64,000 bases of DNA from CAIZWU01 sp942492905 (lineage in GTDB: Bacteria > Verrucomicrobiota > Verrucomicrobiia > Verrucomicrobiales > V1-33): NCBI GenBank assembly GCA_942492905.1, contig OW818657.1, positions 3,038,001-3,102,000 on the forward strand. The letters run 5' to 3'. Below the pieces are notes generated by a model. It was not told the DNA's origin. It did no database searches and saw nothing but the letters and a program-made list of their open reading frames with translations. A program made the translations under genes and the position numbers. How positions within the stretch are numbered: the first letter of the stretch is position 1; the number at the start of each line of letters is the position of its first letter. This document shows positions 20,001 to 27,941 of the stretch, in pieces.

Positions 20001-20131
20001 GGGCGAACAAGGCGCTGGTGCCAACCGCCGGGGCTGCTCTGTCGGCCATGCTTTCCGTAACTTTAACCCGCCATTCCGTCCCCACGCTCACCCCCGCCCC
20101 GGCGGTCGGCACAGCTTAGACGTTCGCCACA
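20001..20131. other. attC recombination site (cassette 1)
   Basis: The left box GGGCGAAC and right box GTTCGCC bracket an imperfect hairpin. Arms GCGCTGGTGCCAACCGCCGGGG and CCCCGGCGGTCGGCACAGC-like pair over most of their length, with a ~60-base loop. The left box is complementary to the start of the same cassette (GTTCGCCC at 19549), as expected for an integron cassette. Confidence 0.85.
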
Positions 20132-20133
20132 AA

Positions 20134-20571
20134 ATGAAACCTTTACTTGATATCCGGAAGATCTGGGAGGACGACGACATGATTGAGGTCGTTTTCACCG
20201 TATCGGACGGACAGTCGGTTTTCGCCACCAAGCTTTACGTCGGACACGGGACACTGAAAGAGACCGTCGAGGGACTCGACAGGTTTAAGCCCCAAGTTCA
20301 TGGCGGGATTTACGATTTGGAATGGGGCGGTTTCGGCCCGGAGTTTGCAAGCGGCGCGGTGAGAATCCGATTGCACTTTTACCATAACGCTCGTCTCTGC
20401 ATCTCGGGATTGATCGAATCAGAATACACTGATTTCGGCCTCAAGAAGATTGCCGGCAGAGGTGAACTGTATTTCTATTCAGAGCCTGCCTTGCTAGACA
20501 ACTTCATCGAGGAGATGAGATCGCTATCCAAGGGTAACGCCGATTCAGCAGCACTAATAGGCAAGACATAA
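20134..20571 (+). CDS. Cassette gene 2: hypothetical protein
   Basis: A 145-residue soluble protein, mostly beta strands (MIEVVFTVSDGQSVFATKLY; SGAVRIRLHFYHNARLCISG) and a C-terminal helix (LLDNFIEEMRSLSKG). It has no signal peptide or membrane segment. I do not recognise the family. It lies between two attC sites, its ATG only 10 bases after the GTT core, so expression probably depends on a promoter further upstream or on coupling. Confidence 0.7.
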   Translation: MKPLLDIRKIWEDDDMIEVVFTVSDGQSVFATKLYVGHGTLKETVEGLDRFKPQVHGGIYDLEWGGFGPEFASGAVRIRLHFYHNARLCISGLIESEYTDFGLKKIAGRGELYFYSEPALLDNFIEEMRSLSKGNADSAALIGKT

Positions 20572-20575
20572 GAAT

Positions 20576-20704
20576 GGCGAACAAGACGAGACACGCAACC
20601 CCTATCAGCCGCCCTGTTTTCATGATCTTCCGTAGTTTTAACCTCAACCCCGTGATCGACGTACGTTCCCGCTGATAGGGGTGCGTGCTCTTTTACGTTC
20701 GGCC
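20576..20704. other. attC recombination site (cassette 2)
   Basis: The left box TGGCGAAC is the complement of the cassette-2 start GTTCGCCA. The right box is GTTCGGC. The arms ACGCAACCCCTATCAGC and GCTGATAGGGGTGCGT are nearly perfect complements around a ~65-base loop. Confidence 0.9.
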
Positions 20705-20725
20705 AATTAGCAGTGCCACCCGCCC

Positions 20726-21463
20726 ATGAAGATCGCCATCATCATAGTTGTTTGCTTGATCGTAGCTGTGGTCGTCTATCGCTCCCTCCGCAGCGGACAG
20801 TCAGGCTTCGCTCTCTCGGATGCCAGCTCTCCATCTTCGCCCATTCGAGACGCACTTTTTGGCGATATGCCGCTTGAGGCATGGGCTGGCGACGGATCAG
20901 AGGCCCCTTGGTCACACTTCGCCACAGCCAAGAAGCATTTGGATGCCGGAGAGAAGGATGATGCTATCGCAGCCTTGAAGCAGGTTTTGAGCACGCCTTC
21001 GTTAGAGCCACGCCACTATCTTCAGGCTTGGCACTTCCTTCGACCTTTAGGCATCTCGCCCGATGCCACAGAGTCACGCAGGATTCTTGGTGTCGTGGTC
21101 GAGGTTCCTGTTGAGCATGGATTGGACATCGTAGCAGCATATCCAGATCACTCTGCCAGATACTTCAACTTCTCTGGTGCTGGAGTTATTTGGGAGCATC
21201 CCGACTCATCACTCGATCCAGCCATAGATCGCCTCCTCACTACAGGGCAGACCGTAGTTGAGCAGATCGGCCCATGGGACGGCCCTCGTCCCGGCCCACC
21301 ACCGAAAAACCACATTCGTCTTTCTTTTCTGACCGCAGGAGGACTTTGCTTTGGTCAGGGTCCATTTGCTGATCTAGCTGCAGACCCGAAGGGTGGGGCT
21401 GTTATCACCGCTGCCACTGAACTTATGCAGGCACTCATGGCGAAGAATCAGAAGACCCCATGA
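20726..21463 (+). CDS. Cassette gene 3: membrane-anchored hypothetical protein
   Basis: A 245-residue protein with an N-terminal membrane helix (residues 3-19, IAIIIVVCLIVAVVVYR). A TPR-like stretch follows (HFATAKKHLDAGEKDDAIAA then LKQVLSTPSLEP). A folded C-terminal half contains GLDIVAAYPDHSARYFNFSG and LSFLTAGGLCFGQGPF. The family and function are not recognised. It is flanked by attC sites on both sides and is a complete cassette: start box GTTCGGCC, left attC box GGCCGAAC. Confidence 0.75.
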   Translation: MKIAIIIVVCLIVAVVVYRSLRSGQSGFALSDASSPSSPIRDALFGDMPLEAWAGDGSEAPWSHFATAKKHLDAGEKDDAIAALKQVLSTPSLEPRHYLQAWHFLRPLGISPDATESRRILGVVVEVPVEHGLDIVAAYPDHSARYFNFSGAGVIWEHPDSSLDPAIDRLLTTGQTVVEQIGPWDGPRPGPPPKNHIRLSFLTAGGLCFGQGPFADLAADPKGGAVITAATELMQALMAKNQKTP

Positions 21464-21483
21464 CTACGATTACACCCAGAACA

Positions 21484-21580
21484 AGGCCGAACAAAACGGA
21501 TGCAGGCAACGGCTCGAAGGCTATCTGTCGTGTCAGCAACGTCTTGCGCTCGCCGTCGCCTGATCTGAGACGTTAGGTGG
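21484..21580. other. attC recombination site (cassette 3)
   Basis: Left box GGCCGAAC and right box GTTAGGT surround arms GCAGGCAACGGC and GCCGTCGCCTG. At 97 bp it is shorter than its neighbours. The first ~80 bases are nearly identical to the site at 27244-27340. Confidence 0.88.
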
Positions 21581-21608
21581 CTAAGCAGGCGTTCAAACCG
21601 AACCAAAT

Positions 21609-22235
21609 ATGATGAAACAGCACATCCTTACTCTCCTTGCTGCCTTGTTTTTTACTCAGGCAGGAATTGCCCAGTCCACCGGCACCTTTGCCGACTCACG
21701 CGATGGGCAGACGTATAAAACGTTCAGCTTTAAAAATGCTTTGACTGGCAGCACGGTTACCTGGATGGCCCAAAACCTGAACTGCAAAGTGGAGGGGTGC
21801 TACGCTTATGATGACAAAGAGAGCAATCGAAAAGAGCTCGGCTTGCTTTACACCTTGGAAGCAGCGAAAAAAGCCTGCCCCAGCGGTTGGCATTTGGCAA
21901 CGGATAGCGAATGGTCTGCGCTGGTGACTCAATTTGGCGGAACCGACAAGGCCGGCGAAGCCCTGAAAAGCGTGAGTGGCTGGATGGAAAACGGCAACGG
22001 CACCAACGGCAGCGGGTTTAACGCGCTTCCGGCAGGTATTCGGAGAAACAATGATTATGACGTCCTGGGGGTGATGGGTTTCTGGTGGACCTCCACACCC
22101 GCGGCTGAGGAGGGTAAAGCCTGGGGATGGAACCTGAGTTATGGTGGCCCCGGGGAAAAACCACTTAAAACAAAGGCATTCCGTTTCGCTGGCCCTGTTT
22201 CCCACGCAAAATCTGTTCGTTGCGTCCGGGATTGA
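21609..22235 (+). CDS. Cassette gene 4: secreted FISUMP-domain protein
   Basis: A 208-residue exported protein. Residues 1-21 are a signal peptide (ILTLLAALFFTQAGIAQ). The mature part is the Fibrobacter succinogenes major paralogous domain (TIGR02145): DGQTYKTFSF, TWMAQNLNCKV, ACPSGWHLATDSEWSALVTQ, GFNALPAGIRR, GFWWTSTP and the terminal SVRCVRD. Two conserved Cys pairs fit extracytoplasmic folding. The domain is a surface/lipoprotein module of unclear ligand. It starts a cassette (GTTAGGTGG at 21572), but no matching attC follows its stop. Confidence 0.85.
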   Translation: MMKQHILTLLAALFFTQAGIAQSTGTFADSRDGQTYKTFSFKNALTGSTVTWMAQNLNCKVEGCYAYDDKESNRKELGLLYTLEAAKKACPSGWHLATDSEWSALVTQFGGTDKAGEALKSVSGWMENGNGTNGSGFNALPAGIRRNNDYDVLGVMGFWWTSTPAAEEGKAWGWNLSYGGPGEKPLKTKAFRFAGPVSHAKSVRCVRD

Positions 22236-22573
22236 GATTGATTTGGAAGTTCAATTTGCCAGTTCGCCGTATCGCACCTGCGGCGAAGACCCTGTGCTCA
22301 AGCGCATCGAAGACAGGAATGGTTTCGGCACGGGCGGGACGCTTCGGGGATCGCCCAGCAGCACCGTGCCGATCTTGCGGCCTGCAAACTTCACGCCTTG
22401 GATTTTGCCGCTCGCCTTCGCACGTTTCCGCGTAACATCTCCGACTTCTCCGCGCCGGAGCACGCGCTCCAAAGAAAAGTTTTCCATTCCGCCGCAAAGG
22501 AGCTAGCCTCCGACGAAGTCGAAAAGTAATCCAGGACCGGTCCCCAAAACCGCTCACCACCCATCCGCAGCCC
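22236..22573. other. Gap with a possible decayed coding end
   Basis: No attC box complementary to GTTAGGTGGC is found here, so the end of cassette 4 seems lost. One plus-strand frame ending at about 22530 reads QQHRADLAACKLHALDFAAR and ends KELASDEVEK before its stop; a minus-strand frame at 22251-22487 (78 aa) is also open. I can recognise neither and call neither a gene. Confidence 0.4.
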
Positions 22574-25093
22574 CTGAAATCGAACTACCGCTCCCCGCTG
22601 CTGGCCTTTTGGCTGGGCCTCCTGCTGCTCTGCGGCTCCGCCAATCCCCTGCGGGCCGACGTGTCCGGACTATTCACCTATCAGGTGATCGGTGGCACTC
22701 AGGTCACGATCACGGATTACCCCAATAACGCCGCCGGTGCCCTCACCATTCCCGAGAGCATCGTCGGCCTGCCCGTCACCTCCATCGGCGACTCCGCGTT
22801 CTACTACTGCAGCGGGCTGACCAGCGTCACCCTCCCCGCCAGCATCATCTCCATCGGCGGATTCACGTTCGCCGGCTGCAGCGGGCTGACCATCGTCACC
22901 CTCCCCGCCAGCGTCACCTCCATCGGCAACTACGCGTTCTACGGCTGCAGCGGGCTGACCAGCGTCCCCATCCCCGCCAGCATCACCTCCATCGGCGACT
23001 ACGCGTTCGCCGACTGCCCCGGGCTGACCAGCGCCATCCTCCCCGCCAGCGTCACCTCCATCGGCAACGGCGCGTTCTACGGCTGCAGCGGGCTGACCAT
23101 CGTCACCCTCCCCGCCAGCGTCACCTCCATCGGCAACTCCGCGTTCCAATCTTGCACCGGGCTGACCAGCGTCACCCTCCCCGCCAGCGTCATCTCCATC
23201 GGCCGATACGCGTTCTCCGGCTGCACCGGGCTGACCAGCGTCACAATTCCCCCCAGTGTTACCAGCATCGGCGAAGGCGCGTTCCAATCTTGCTCCGGGC
23301 TGACCAGCGTCACCGTCCCCGCCAGCGTCACTTCCATCGGCAACTCCTCGTTCTCCGGCTGCACCGGGCTGACCAGCGTCACTATTCCCCCCAGTGTTAC
23401 GAGCATCGGCAACTCCGCGTTCCAATTCTGCACCGGGCTGACCAGCGTCACCCTCCCCGCCAGCGTCACCTCCATCGGCTACGCCGCATTCTCCGGCTGC
23501 ACCGGGCTGACCAGCGTCACCCTCCCCTCCAGCGTCACCTCCATCGGCGACCGCGCGTTCTACGGCTGCACCGGGCTGACTTCTTTCGCGGTCACACCGG
23601 GCAACACGTATTTCTCCAGCGTGGATGGCTTACTTTACAATGCCTCAGGAACTTCATTACTCGTCTGCCCTGGCGGCAGAACAGGGGCCTACTCCATCCC
23701 CGCCGGCGTCACCTCCATCGGGGCTCGCGCGTTCCTATCCTGCACCGGGCTGACCAGCGTCACCCTCCCCGCCAGCGTCACCTCCATCGGCGACTCCGCA
23801 TTCTCCGGCTGCACCGGGCTGACCAGCGTCACCCTCCCCGCCAGCGTCACCTCCATCGGCGACGGCGCGTTCTACGGCTGCACCGGGCTGACTTCTTTCG
23901 CGGTCACACCGGGCAACACGCATTTCTCCAGCGTGGATGGCTTACTTTACAATGCCTCAGGTACTTCGTTACTCCTCTGCCCTCGCGGCAGAACAGGGGG
24001 CTACTCCATCCCCTCCGGCGCCACCTCCATCGGCAACGGCGCGTTCTCCGGCTGCACCGGGCTGACCAGCCTCACCCTCCCCGCCAGCGTCACCTCCATC
24101 GGCAACGGCGCGTTCTACGGCTGCACCGGGCTGACTTCTTTCGCGGTCACACCGGGCAACACGCATTTCTCCAGCGTGGATGGCTTAATTTACAATGCCT
24201 CAGGAACTTCGTTACTCGTCTGCCCTGGCGGCAGAACAGGGGGCTACTCCATCCCCGCCGGCGTCACCTCCATTGGCAACGGCGCGTTCTACGGCTGCAC
24301 CGGGCTGACCAGCCTCACCATCCCCGACAGCGTCACCTCCATCGGCGACGCCTCGTTCTACGGTTGCACCGGGCTGGCCAGCGTCACCATCCCCGCCAGC
24401 GTCACCTCCATCGACTACGGCACGTTCGGCGGCTGCACCGGGCTGGCCAGCGTCACCATCCCCGCCAGCGTCACCTCCATCGGCGGATACGCGTTCTCCG
24501 GCTGCACCGGGCTGACCAGCGTTACCATCCCCGCCCGCGTCACCTCCATCGACTACGGCGCGTTCTCCGACTGCACCGGGCTGAAGTCGGCGGTCTTTCA
24601 GGGCAACGCACCGCGGAGCTTCGGCGGCTCAGTGTTCGCCAACACCGCCCCGGGATTCACGGTCTATTACTTCACGAACCGCACAGGATTCACCTCCCCG
24701 ACGTGGAAAGGCTATCCGTCCATGGGCCTCACGGCTCCGCTCCCGGACACGGCATCGTGGCTGCTGGCGCATGGCCTGCCGTATGACACCAGCCTCCAGC
24801 AGGACCCGGACGGGGATGGCGTGTCCCTGCTGATGGCCTACGCCCTGAACCTCGACCCACGGCAGAATCTAAAGGGCCTGCTGCCCGCCCCGGTGCTGGG
24901 CAATGATTCCCTGAGCATCCGCTACTACGCCGCCTCGCCGGGCATCACCTACCGGGTGGAAACCAGCCGCGACCTGAGTCAGTGGACCACCACCGGCGTC
25001 ACCCTCTCCGCCCTGGATGCGGAGAATCAGCGCACCGCCTCCGTGCCGCGGGATGCCGCCGGCCAGTTCCTGCGCCTGGTGGTGGTGCAGTAG
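22574..25093 (+). CDS. Secreted BspA-like leucine-rich-repeat (LRR_5) protein
   Basis: About 839 residues. A signal peptide is encoded in frame from CTG 22574 (LKSNYRSPLLAFWLGLLLLC then GSANPLRAD). No ATG is available there, and GTG 22661 would remove the signal. Then follow some two dozen 23-residue LRR_5 units of the form AFxGCTGLTSVTLPASVTSI. Three spacers, FAVTPGNTHFSSVDGLLYNA then SGTSLLVCPGGRTGGYSI, interrupt them. The C terminus has a DPDGDG calcium-type loop and a YYAASPGITYRVETSRDLSQ region common in Verrucomicrobiota. It is probably surface-exposed. The DNA repeats are nearly identical, a sign of recent expansion. Confidence 0.85.
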   Translation: MKSNYRSPLLAFWLGLLLLCGSANPLRADVSGLFTYQVIGGTQVTITDYPNNAAGALTIPESIVGLPVTSIGDSAFYYCSGLTSVTLPASIISIGGFTFAGCSGLTIVTLPASVTSIGNYAFYGCSGLTSVPIPASITSIGDYAFADCPGLTSAILPASVTSIGNGAFYGCSGLTIVTLPASVTSIGNSAFQSCTGLTSVTLPASVISIGRYAFSGCTGLTSVTIPPSVTSIGEGAFQSCSGLTSVTVPASVTSIGNSSFSGCTGLTSVTIPPSVTSIGNSAFQFCTGLTSVTLPASVTSIGYAAFSGCTGLTSVTLPSSVTSIGDRAFYGCTGLTSFAVTPGNTYFSSVDGLLYNASGTSLLVCPGGRTGAYSIPAGVTSIGARAFLSCTGLTSVTLPASVTSIGDSAFSGCTGLTSVTLPASVTSIGDGAFYGCTGLTSFAVTPGNTHFSSVDGLLYNASGTSLLLCPRGRTGGYSIPSGATSIGNGAFSGCTGLTSLTLPASVTSIGNGAFYGCTGLTSFAVTPGNTHFSSVDGLIYNASGTSLLVCPGGRTGGYSIPAGVTSIGNGAFYGCTGLTSLTIPDSVTSIGDASFYGCTGLASVTIPASVTSIDYGTFGGCTGLASVTIPASVTSIGGYAFSGCTGLTSVTIPARVTSIDYGAFSDCTGLKSAVFQGNAPRSFGGSVFANTAPGFTVYYFTNRTGFTSPTWKGYPSMGLTAPLPDTASWLLAHGLPYDTSLQQDPDGDGVSLLMAYALNLDPRQNLKGLLPAPVLGNDSLSIRYYAASPGITYRVETSRDLSQWTTTGVTLSALDAENQRTASVPRDAAGQFLRLVVVQ

Positions 25094-25187
25094 CGCGAGC
25101 CGTCGCCCGCTTGGCCTGATCACGGGAAACCTCAATCTCGAGTGCCCTCTCCCTCGAAATTTCAGCAAATGTCGACAAGCCCTGGGG

Positions 25188-25697
25188 GCCAGGGTTTTTG
25201 GCCGGGGCTTTGGGGACGAGTGAGGACACTCTTCACACTTTTTGGCCGGGGCTTTGGGGCGTGGGCCTAGTGGATTTCAAAATGAGGGAGCTGGTGGAAT
25301 GGGTTGACAGGCTCCCGTGAACTGGCTGCATGGAGGTCAACCGGGCGGCGCGGGCAGGCCGGACACTTTTCCACCCGCCGTCCTCGAAGCCGTAATCATT
25401 GCCACCAGCGGGCGATCTGGTCCGCAACACCGCCCGCTCCGGTCCAGCTCCGGACGGAGCGCACCACCTCCCAGCCGCATTTTTCAACGGTGACCATTCC
25501 TGACGTTTCGCCAATCCGCACCTTCACGATCCGTGTAAATTCCCTGAATTTCTTGCAAATCCTGTTGGGGTCGGATAGGGTCGGAAGACCCAGCAGTATC
25601 CATTGAGGCTCAATCTTTTACAAACCAGCAGCCCCCCAATATGCCGTATCTTGAAATGGATATCCCACGAGATCTGGTGGCATAAGAGACTGTTCGC
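25188..25697. repeat. Long interspersed element, copy B
   Basis: Second copy of the block seen at 18999 and 28666. It lies directly after the LRR gene and ends with CCACGAGATCTGGTGG (one mismatch from the perfect palindrome) and AGACTGTTCGCA. The final GTTCGCA is the start of the Imm53 cassette, whose attC carries the complementary TGCGAAC. Its similarity to copy C extends upstream into the LRR gene, from about 24936. Confidence 0.85.
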
Positions 25698-25703
25698 AAA
25701 GAA

Positions 25704-26048
25704 ATGAATTCACTGACTGAACTCCAAGAGTGGTATCATTCGCAGTGCAATGGCGACTGGGAGCACTCCTACGGCATCAAGATCGGCAATATCGATAATC
25801 CTGGATGGACAGTGAAGATAGACTTGCGCGAAACGGAACTCGAACACATTGATTTTCCTGAAGTCTCCTATGGGGTAGGAGAGCAAGCCGAATCAAGTGG
25901 AGACGATTGGTTGCTCTGTAGGCGAGTTGGGAACGACTTCGATGGTTGCGGAGGCCCACATAAGTTGACCGAGATTCTGGATACGTTTCTGAAGTGGGCT
26001 CATGAGAATCAACAATGCGAACAAGACGCGGATGGCAACCCCCACTAG
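25704..26048 (+). CDS. Cassette gene: immunity 53 family protein
   Basis: A 114-residue cytoplasmic protein of the Imm53 family. It opens LTELQEWYHSQCNGDWEHSY then GIKIGNIDNPGWTVKIDL, the conserved family core, and ends with an acidic helix (LTEILDTFLKWAHEN). Imm53 proteins neutralise polymorphic toxins delivered by rivals. No toxin gene is present beside it, so it looks like an orphan immunity gene carried as an integron cassette. The left attC box overlaps its last codons. Confidence 0.85.
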   Translation: MNSLTELQEWYHSQCNGDWEHSYGIKIGNIDNPGWTVKIDLRETELEHIDFPEVSYGVGEQAESSGDDWLLCRRVGNDFDGCGGPHKLTEILDTFLKWAHENQQCEQDADGNPH

Positions 26049-26145
26049 CCTCTCTGTCTTCCATGATCCATCTACCTTCAACATCAACCCCGCGATCAAC
26101 GCTGGCCCCCGCTAGTGGGGTTGCCATCGCTTGAACGTTAGGCGA
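26016..26145. other. attC recombination site (Imm53 cassette)
   Basis: Left box TGCGAAC and right box GTTAGGCG bracket arms GATGGCAACCCCCACTAGC and GCTAGTGGGGTTGCCATCG, almost perfectly complementary, with a loop of about 65 bases. The left box matches the cassette start at the end of repeat copy B. Confidence 0.9.
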
Positions 26146-26157
26146 CTCCGCACGCGC

Positions 26158-26589
26158 ATGAGCAATCCGATTGTCGAAGAACTGGAGCGGCGCTTTCTCC
26201 CTGCATTTCGCACGGTAGCAGAGCGGCTCCGTCACGAGTTCCCCGGTATTCGCATCACGACTTGGTCGTCTCCGACTGGCTCGGCCACGTCATACCAGGG
26301 GCACGACTTGGGTATCGACTGTCTTTTCCCGGACGCACCATCCGATCAGTCCGACAACGTCGCTCTCTACATTGGCGTTATGCACCTGACTACCGAACCC
26401 AAGCTCTGCGACGCGACTGTCTGCTGGGGTGCTGGCGCTGGCGAGGGTTGTCACGGGACGGACCTTTTTGATTCGCCGATTCCCTATTCGGCTGCTGCGC
26501 TCGATCAGGTCGAGGCCGGACTCCCCTTGCTTTACGAAGCCCTTGCATCTGCTCTACGCAATCCACCCTTCGCAAATGAAGCCGCCTAG
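26158..26589 (+). CDS. Cassette gene: hypothetical protein
   Basis: A 143-residue soluble protein starting at ATG 26158, 22 bases after the GTTAGGCG core; TTG 26131 in the same frame would lie inside the attC. Features are an amphipathic N-terminal helix (PIVEELERRFLPAFRTVAER), a Cys-containing middle (LGIDCLFPDA; TVCWGAGAGEGCHGTD) and a C-terminal helix (LLYEALASALRNPP). The family is not recognised. Its attC seems truncated: only a CGCCTAGCAAAACG stretch, resembling a left box, follows the stop. Confidence 0.65.
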   Translation: MSNPIVEELERRFLPAFRTVAERLRHEFPGIRITTWSSPTGSATSYQGHDLGIDCLFPDAPSDQSDNVALYIGVMHLTTEPKLCDATVCWGAGAGEGCHGTDLFDSPIPYSAAALDQVEAGLPLLYEALASALRNPPFANEAA

Positions 26590-26623
26590 CAAAACGCATG
26601 GCCGAGAAACCGCGTCCACTTCC

Positions 26624-27235
26624 ATGAACATCAAGATCGTAGCTCTGAGTTTGCTCACCGTGGCCTGCGTCTGTTACGCTGGCCCAATCGAGGTGCCCCT
26701 GAGGGTGACCCTCCATGACTCCCGAGGCCTCAGCGCAGCATCAGCCCCCAACCAGCGGCTTGAGTTAATCCTTTTCGCGGATCACACTCACATGCATTTT
26801 CGAATCTCCAACACCACAGATCAAACGCTGACGCTTTGGAAGCCGTATTGCCCTGAAGGTGACGACGCCATAGTCGTCGAGTTTCGCGAACCAGCACATC
26901 CTCAGAAGGTTTTTCGGGCTACCACCGGTTGGTGCTATACCGGTGGCATGGGTCTTCCAAAGGTGTTCGGACTGGTTGGGCACGATGACCTGATCGTAAA
27001 CATCAACTTTACGTCAGGCATGGACTGGATACTTCCCATGCAAGTTCCCAAGGATGCCCGGCTCGACATGGAAGTTCGAGTTGGCTATCGCTCCCGAAAT
27101 CTTTCGGCGGAGGAGTTGAAGCGATTTGGCACCTACCCAGTCGGGAAGGTCTGGGAGGGGGAGGTAGTCGGAGACTGGCAGCCTATCACCATTCTGAACC
27201 GGACTGGCAAGTCGATTGAGAAGAAGGCACCATGA
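26624..27235 (+). CDS. Cassette gene: secreted hypothetical protein
   Basis: A 203-residue protein with a clear signal peptide (MNIKIVALSLLTVACVCYA). The mature part is beta-rich (PNQRLELILFADHTHMHFRI then SNTTDQTLTLWKPYC; ARLDMEVRVGYRSR), possibly an Ig-like fold. Two Cys in WKPYCPEG and TGWCYTGG may pair. The function is not recognised. It follows the previous gene by only 34 bases with no complete attC between, so a deletion seems to have joined two cassettes. Confidence 0.7.
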   Translation: MNIKIVALSLLTVACVCYAGPIEVPLRVTLHDSRGLSAASAPNQRLELILFADHTHMHFRISNTTDQTLTLWKPYCPEGDDAIVVEFREPAHPQKVFRATTGWCYTGGMGLPKVFGLVGHDDLIVNINFTSGMDWILPMQVPKDARLDMEVRVGYRSRNLSAEELKRFGTYPVGKVWEGEVVGDWQPITILNRTGKSIEKKAP

Positions 27236-27243
27236 CACACAAC

Positions 27244-27340
27244 AGGCCGAACAAAACGGATGCAGGCAACGGCTCGAAGGCAATCTGTCGTGTCAGCAAC
27301 GTCTTGCGCTCGCCGTCGCCTGATCCGAGACGGTCGGCAG
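27244..27340. other. attC site with a degenerate right core
   Basis: Nearly identical to the site at 21484-21580 over its first 80 bases: left box GGCCGAAC, arms GCAGGCAACGGC / GCCGTCGCCTG. The right core reads GGTCGGC where GTTRRRY is expected. The change could reduce recombination. Confidence 0.82.
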
Positions 27341-27370
27341 CACGTCACCCTACACCGACCACTATTTTCC

Positions 27371-27799
27371 ATGAATAGTCACCCACAATCACCAGCACTT
27401 CTCAAAACGGCGATTGCTCCGTTGCTTTCAGTTCGGCGTGGACCCAGCGCGATAGAGTTCTACCAGCGAGCGTTGGGCGCCGAAGAGTTGTTTCGCGTGA
27501 CAGATGACACTGGGGGTGTCGTGGCCCGGTTGTCCGTGGATGGAGCGGAGTTCTGGATCGCGGACGAGTCTCCCGGGCACTCCAATTTCAGCCCGGAGTC
27601 TCTCGGCGGCGGTTCGGTGCGGATGGTCTTGATTGTGCAAGATCCAGACACGGTTTTTGCACGGGCTGTCGCCGCAGGAGCCACAGTGGTCTGGCAGGTC
27701 AGCGACCAGCCCTACGGCTGGCGTCTCGGACGAGTCGTTGACCCGTTCGGACATCATTGGGAGATCGGCAAGCCCTTGTGCCAGGATTTAGAGCGGTGA
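27371..27799 (+). CDS. Cassette gene: VOC family protein
   Basis: A 142-residue glyoxalase-fold protein of the PhnB-like type. It reads IAPLLSVRRGPSAIEFYQRA, GGVVARLSVDGAEFWIADES, ARAVAAGATVVWQVSDQP and GRVVDPFGHHWEIG, matching both VOC half-domains. Its HHWEIG ending could supply metal ligands. VOC proteins are common integron cargo and can give resistance to small toxic molecules, but the substrate here is unknown. ATG 27371 is 31 bases after the attC core. Confidence 0.87.
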   Translation: MNSHPQSPALLKTAIAPLLSVRRGPSAIEFYQRALGAEELFRVTDDTGGVVARLSVDGAEFWIADESPGHSNFSPESLGGGSVRMVLIVQDPDTVFARAVAAGATVVWQVSDQPYGWRLGRVVDPFGHHWEIGKPLCQDLER

Positions 27800-27935
27800 A
27801 CCTCCCGACTAGCAAGGCGCGGCTGGCAGCCGCCGGGGCGGTTGCCGTTTCCATGCCTCTTTCCATCTTCAACATCCACCATGTCGTCCATGCGCCCTCC
27901 CGCCCCAGCGGTGCCAGCGCTTAGACGTTGGGCAA
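27800..27935. other. attC recombination site (VOC cassette)
   Basis: Arms GCTGGCAGCCGCCGGGGCGG and CGCCCCAGCGGTGCCAGC pair with small bulges. The right box is GTTGGGC. The left box (CCCGACTAGCAAGG) is weaker, in keeping with the degenerate start of this cassette. Confidence 0.8.
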
Positions 27936-27941
27936 GAAACC

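Noticed and set aside
22251..22487. 78-codon minus-strand frame between the FISUMP and LRR genes
   Set aside because: No recognised domain, no clear ribosome site, and an equally open plus-strand frame; evidence is too thin to call a gene.
23152..24786. 544-codon frame in the LRR region (LHRADQRHPPRQRHLHR-type repeats)
   Set aside because: It is the +1 shadow of the LRR repeats. Composition is extreme, and the LRR frame shows a known fold and signal peptide.
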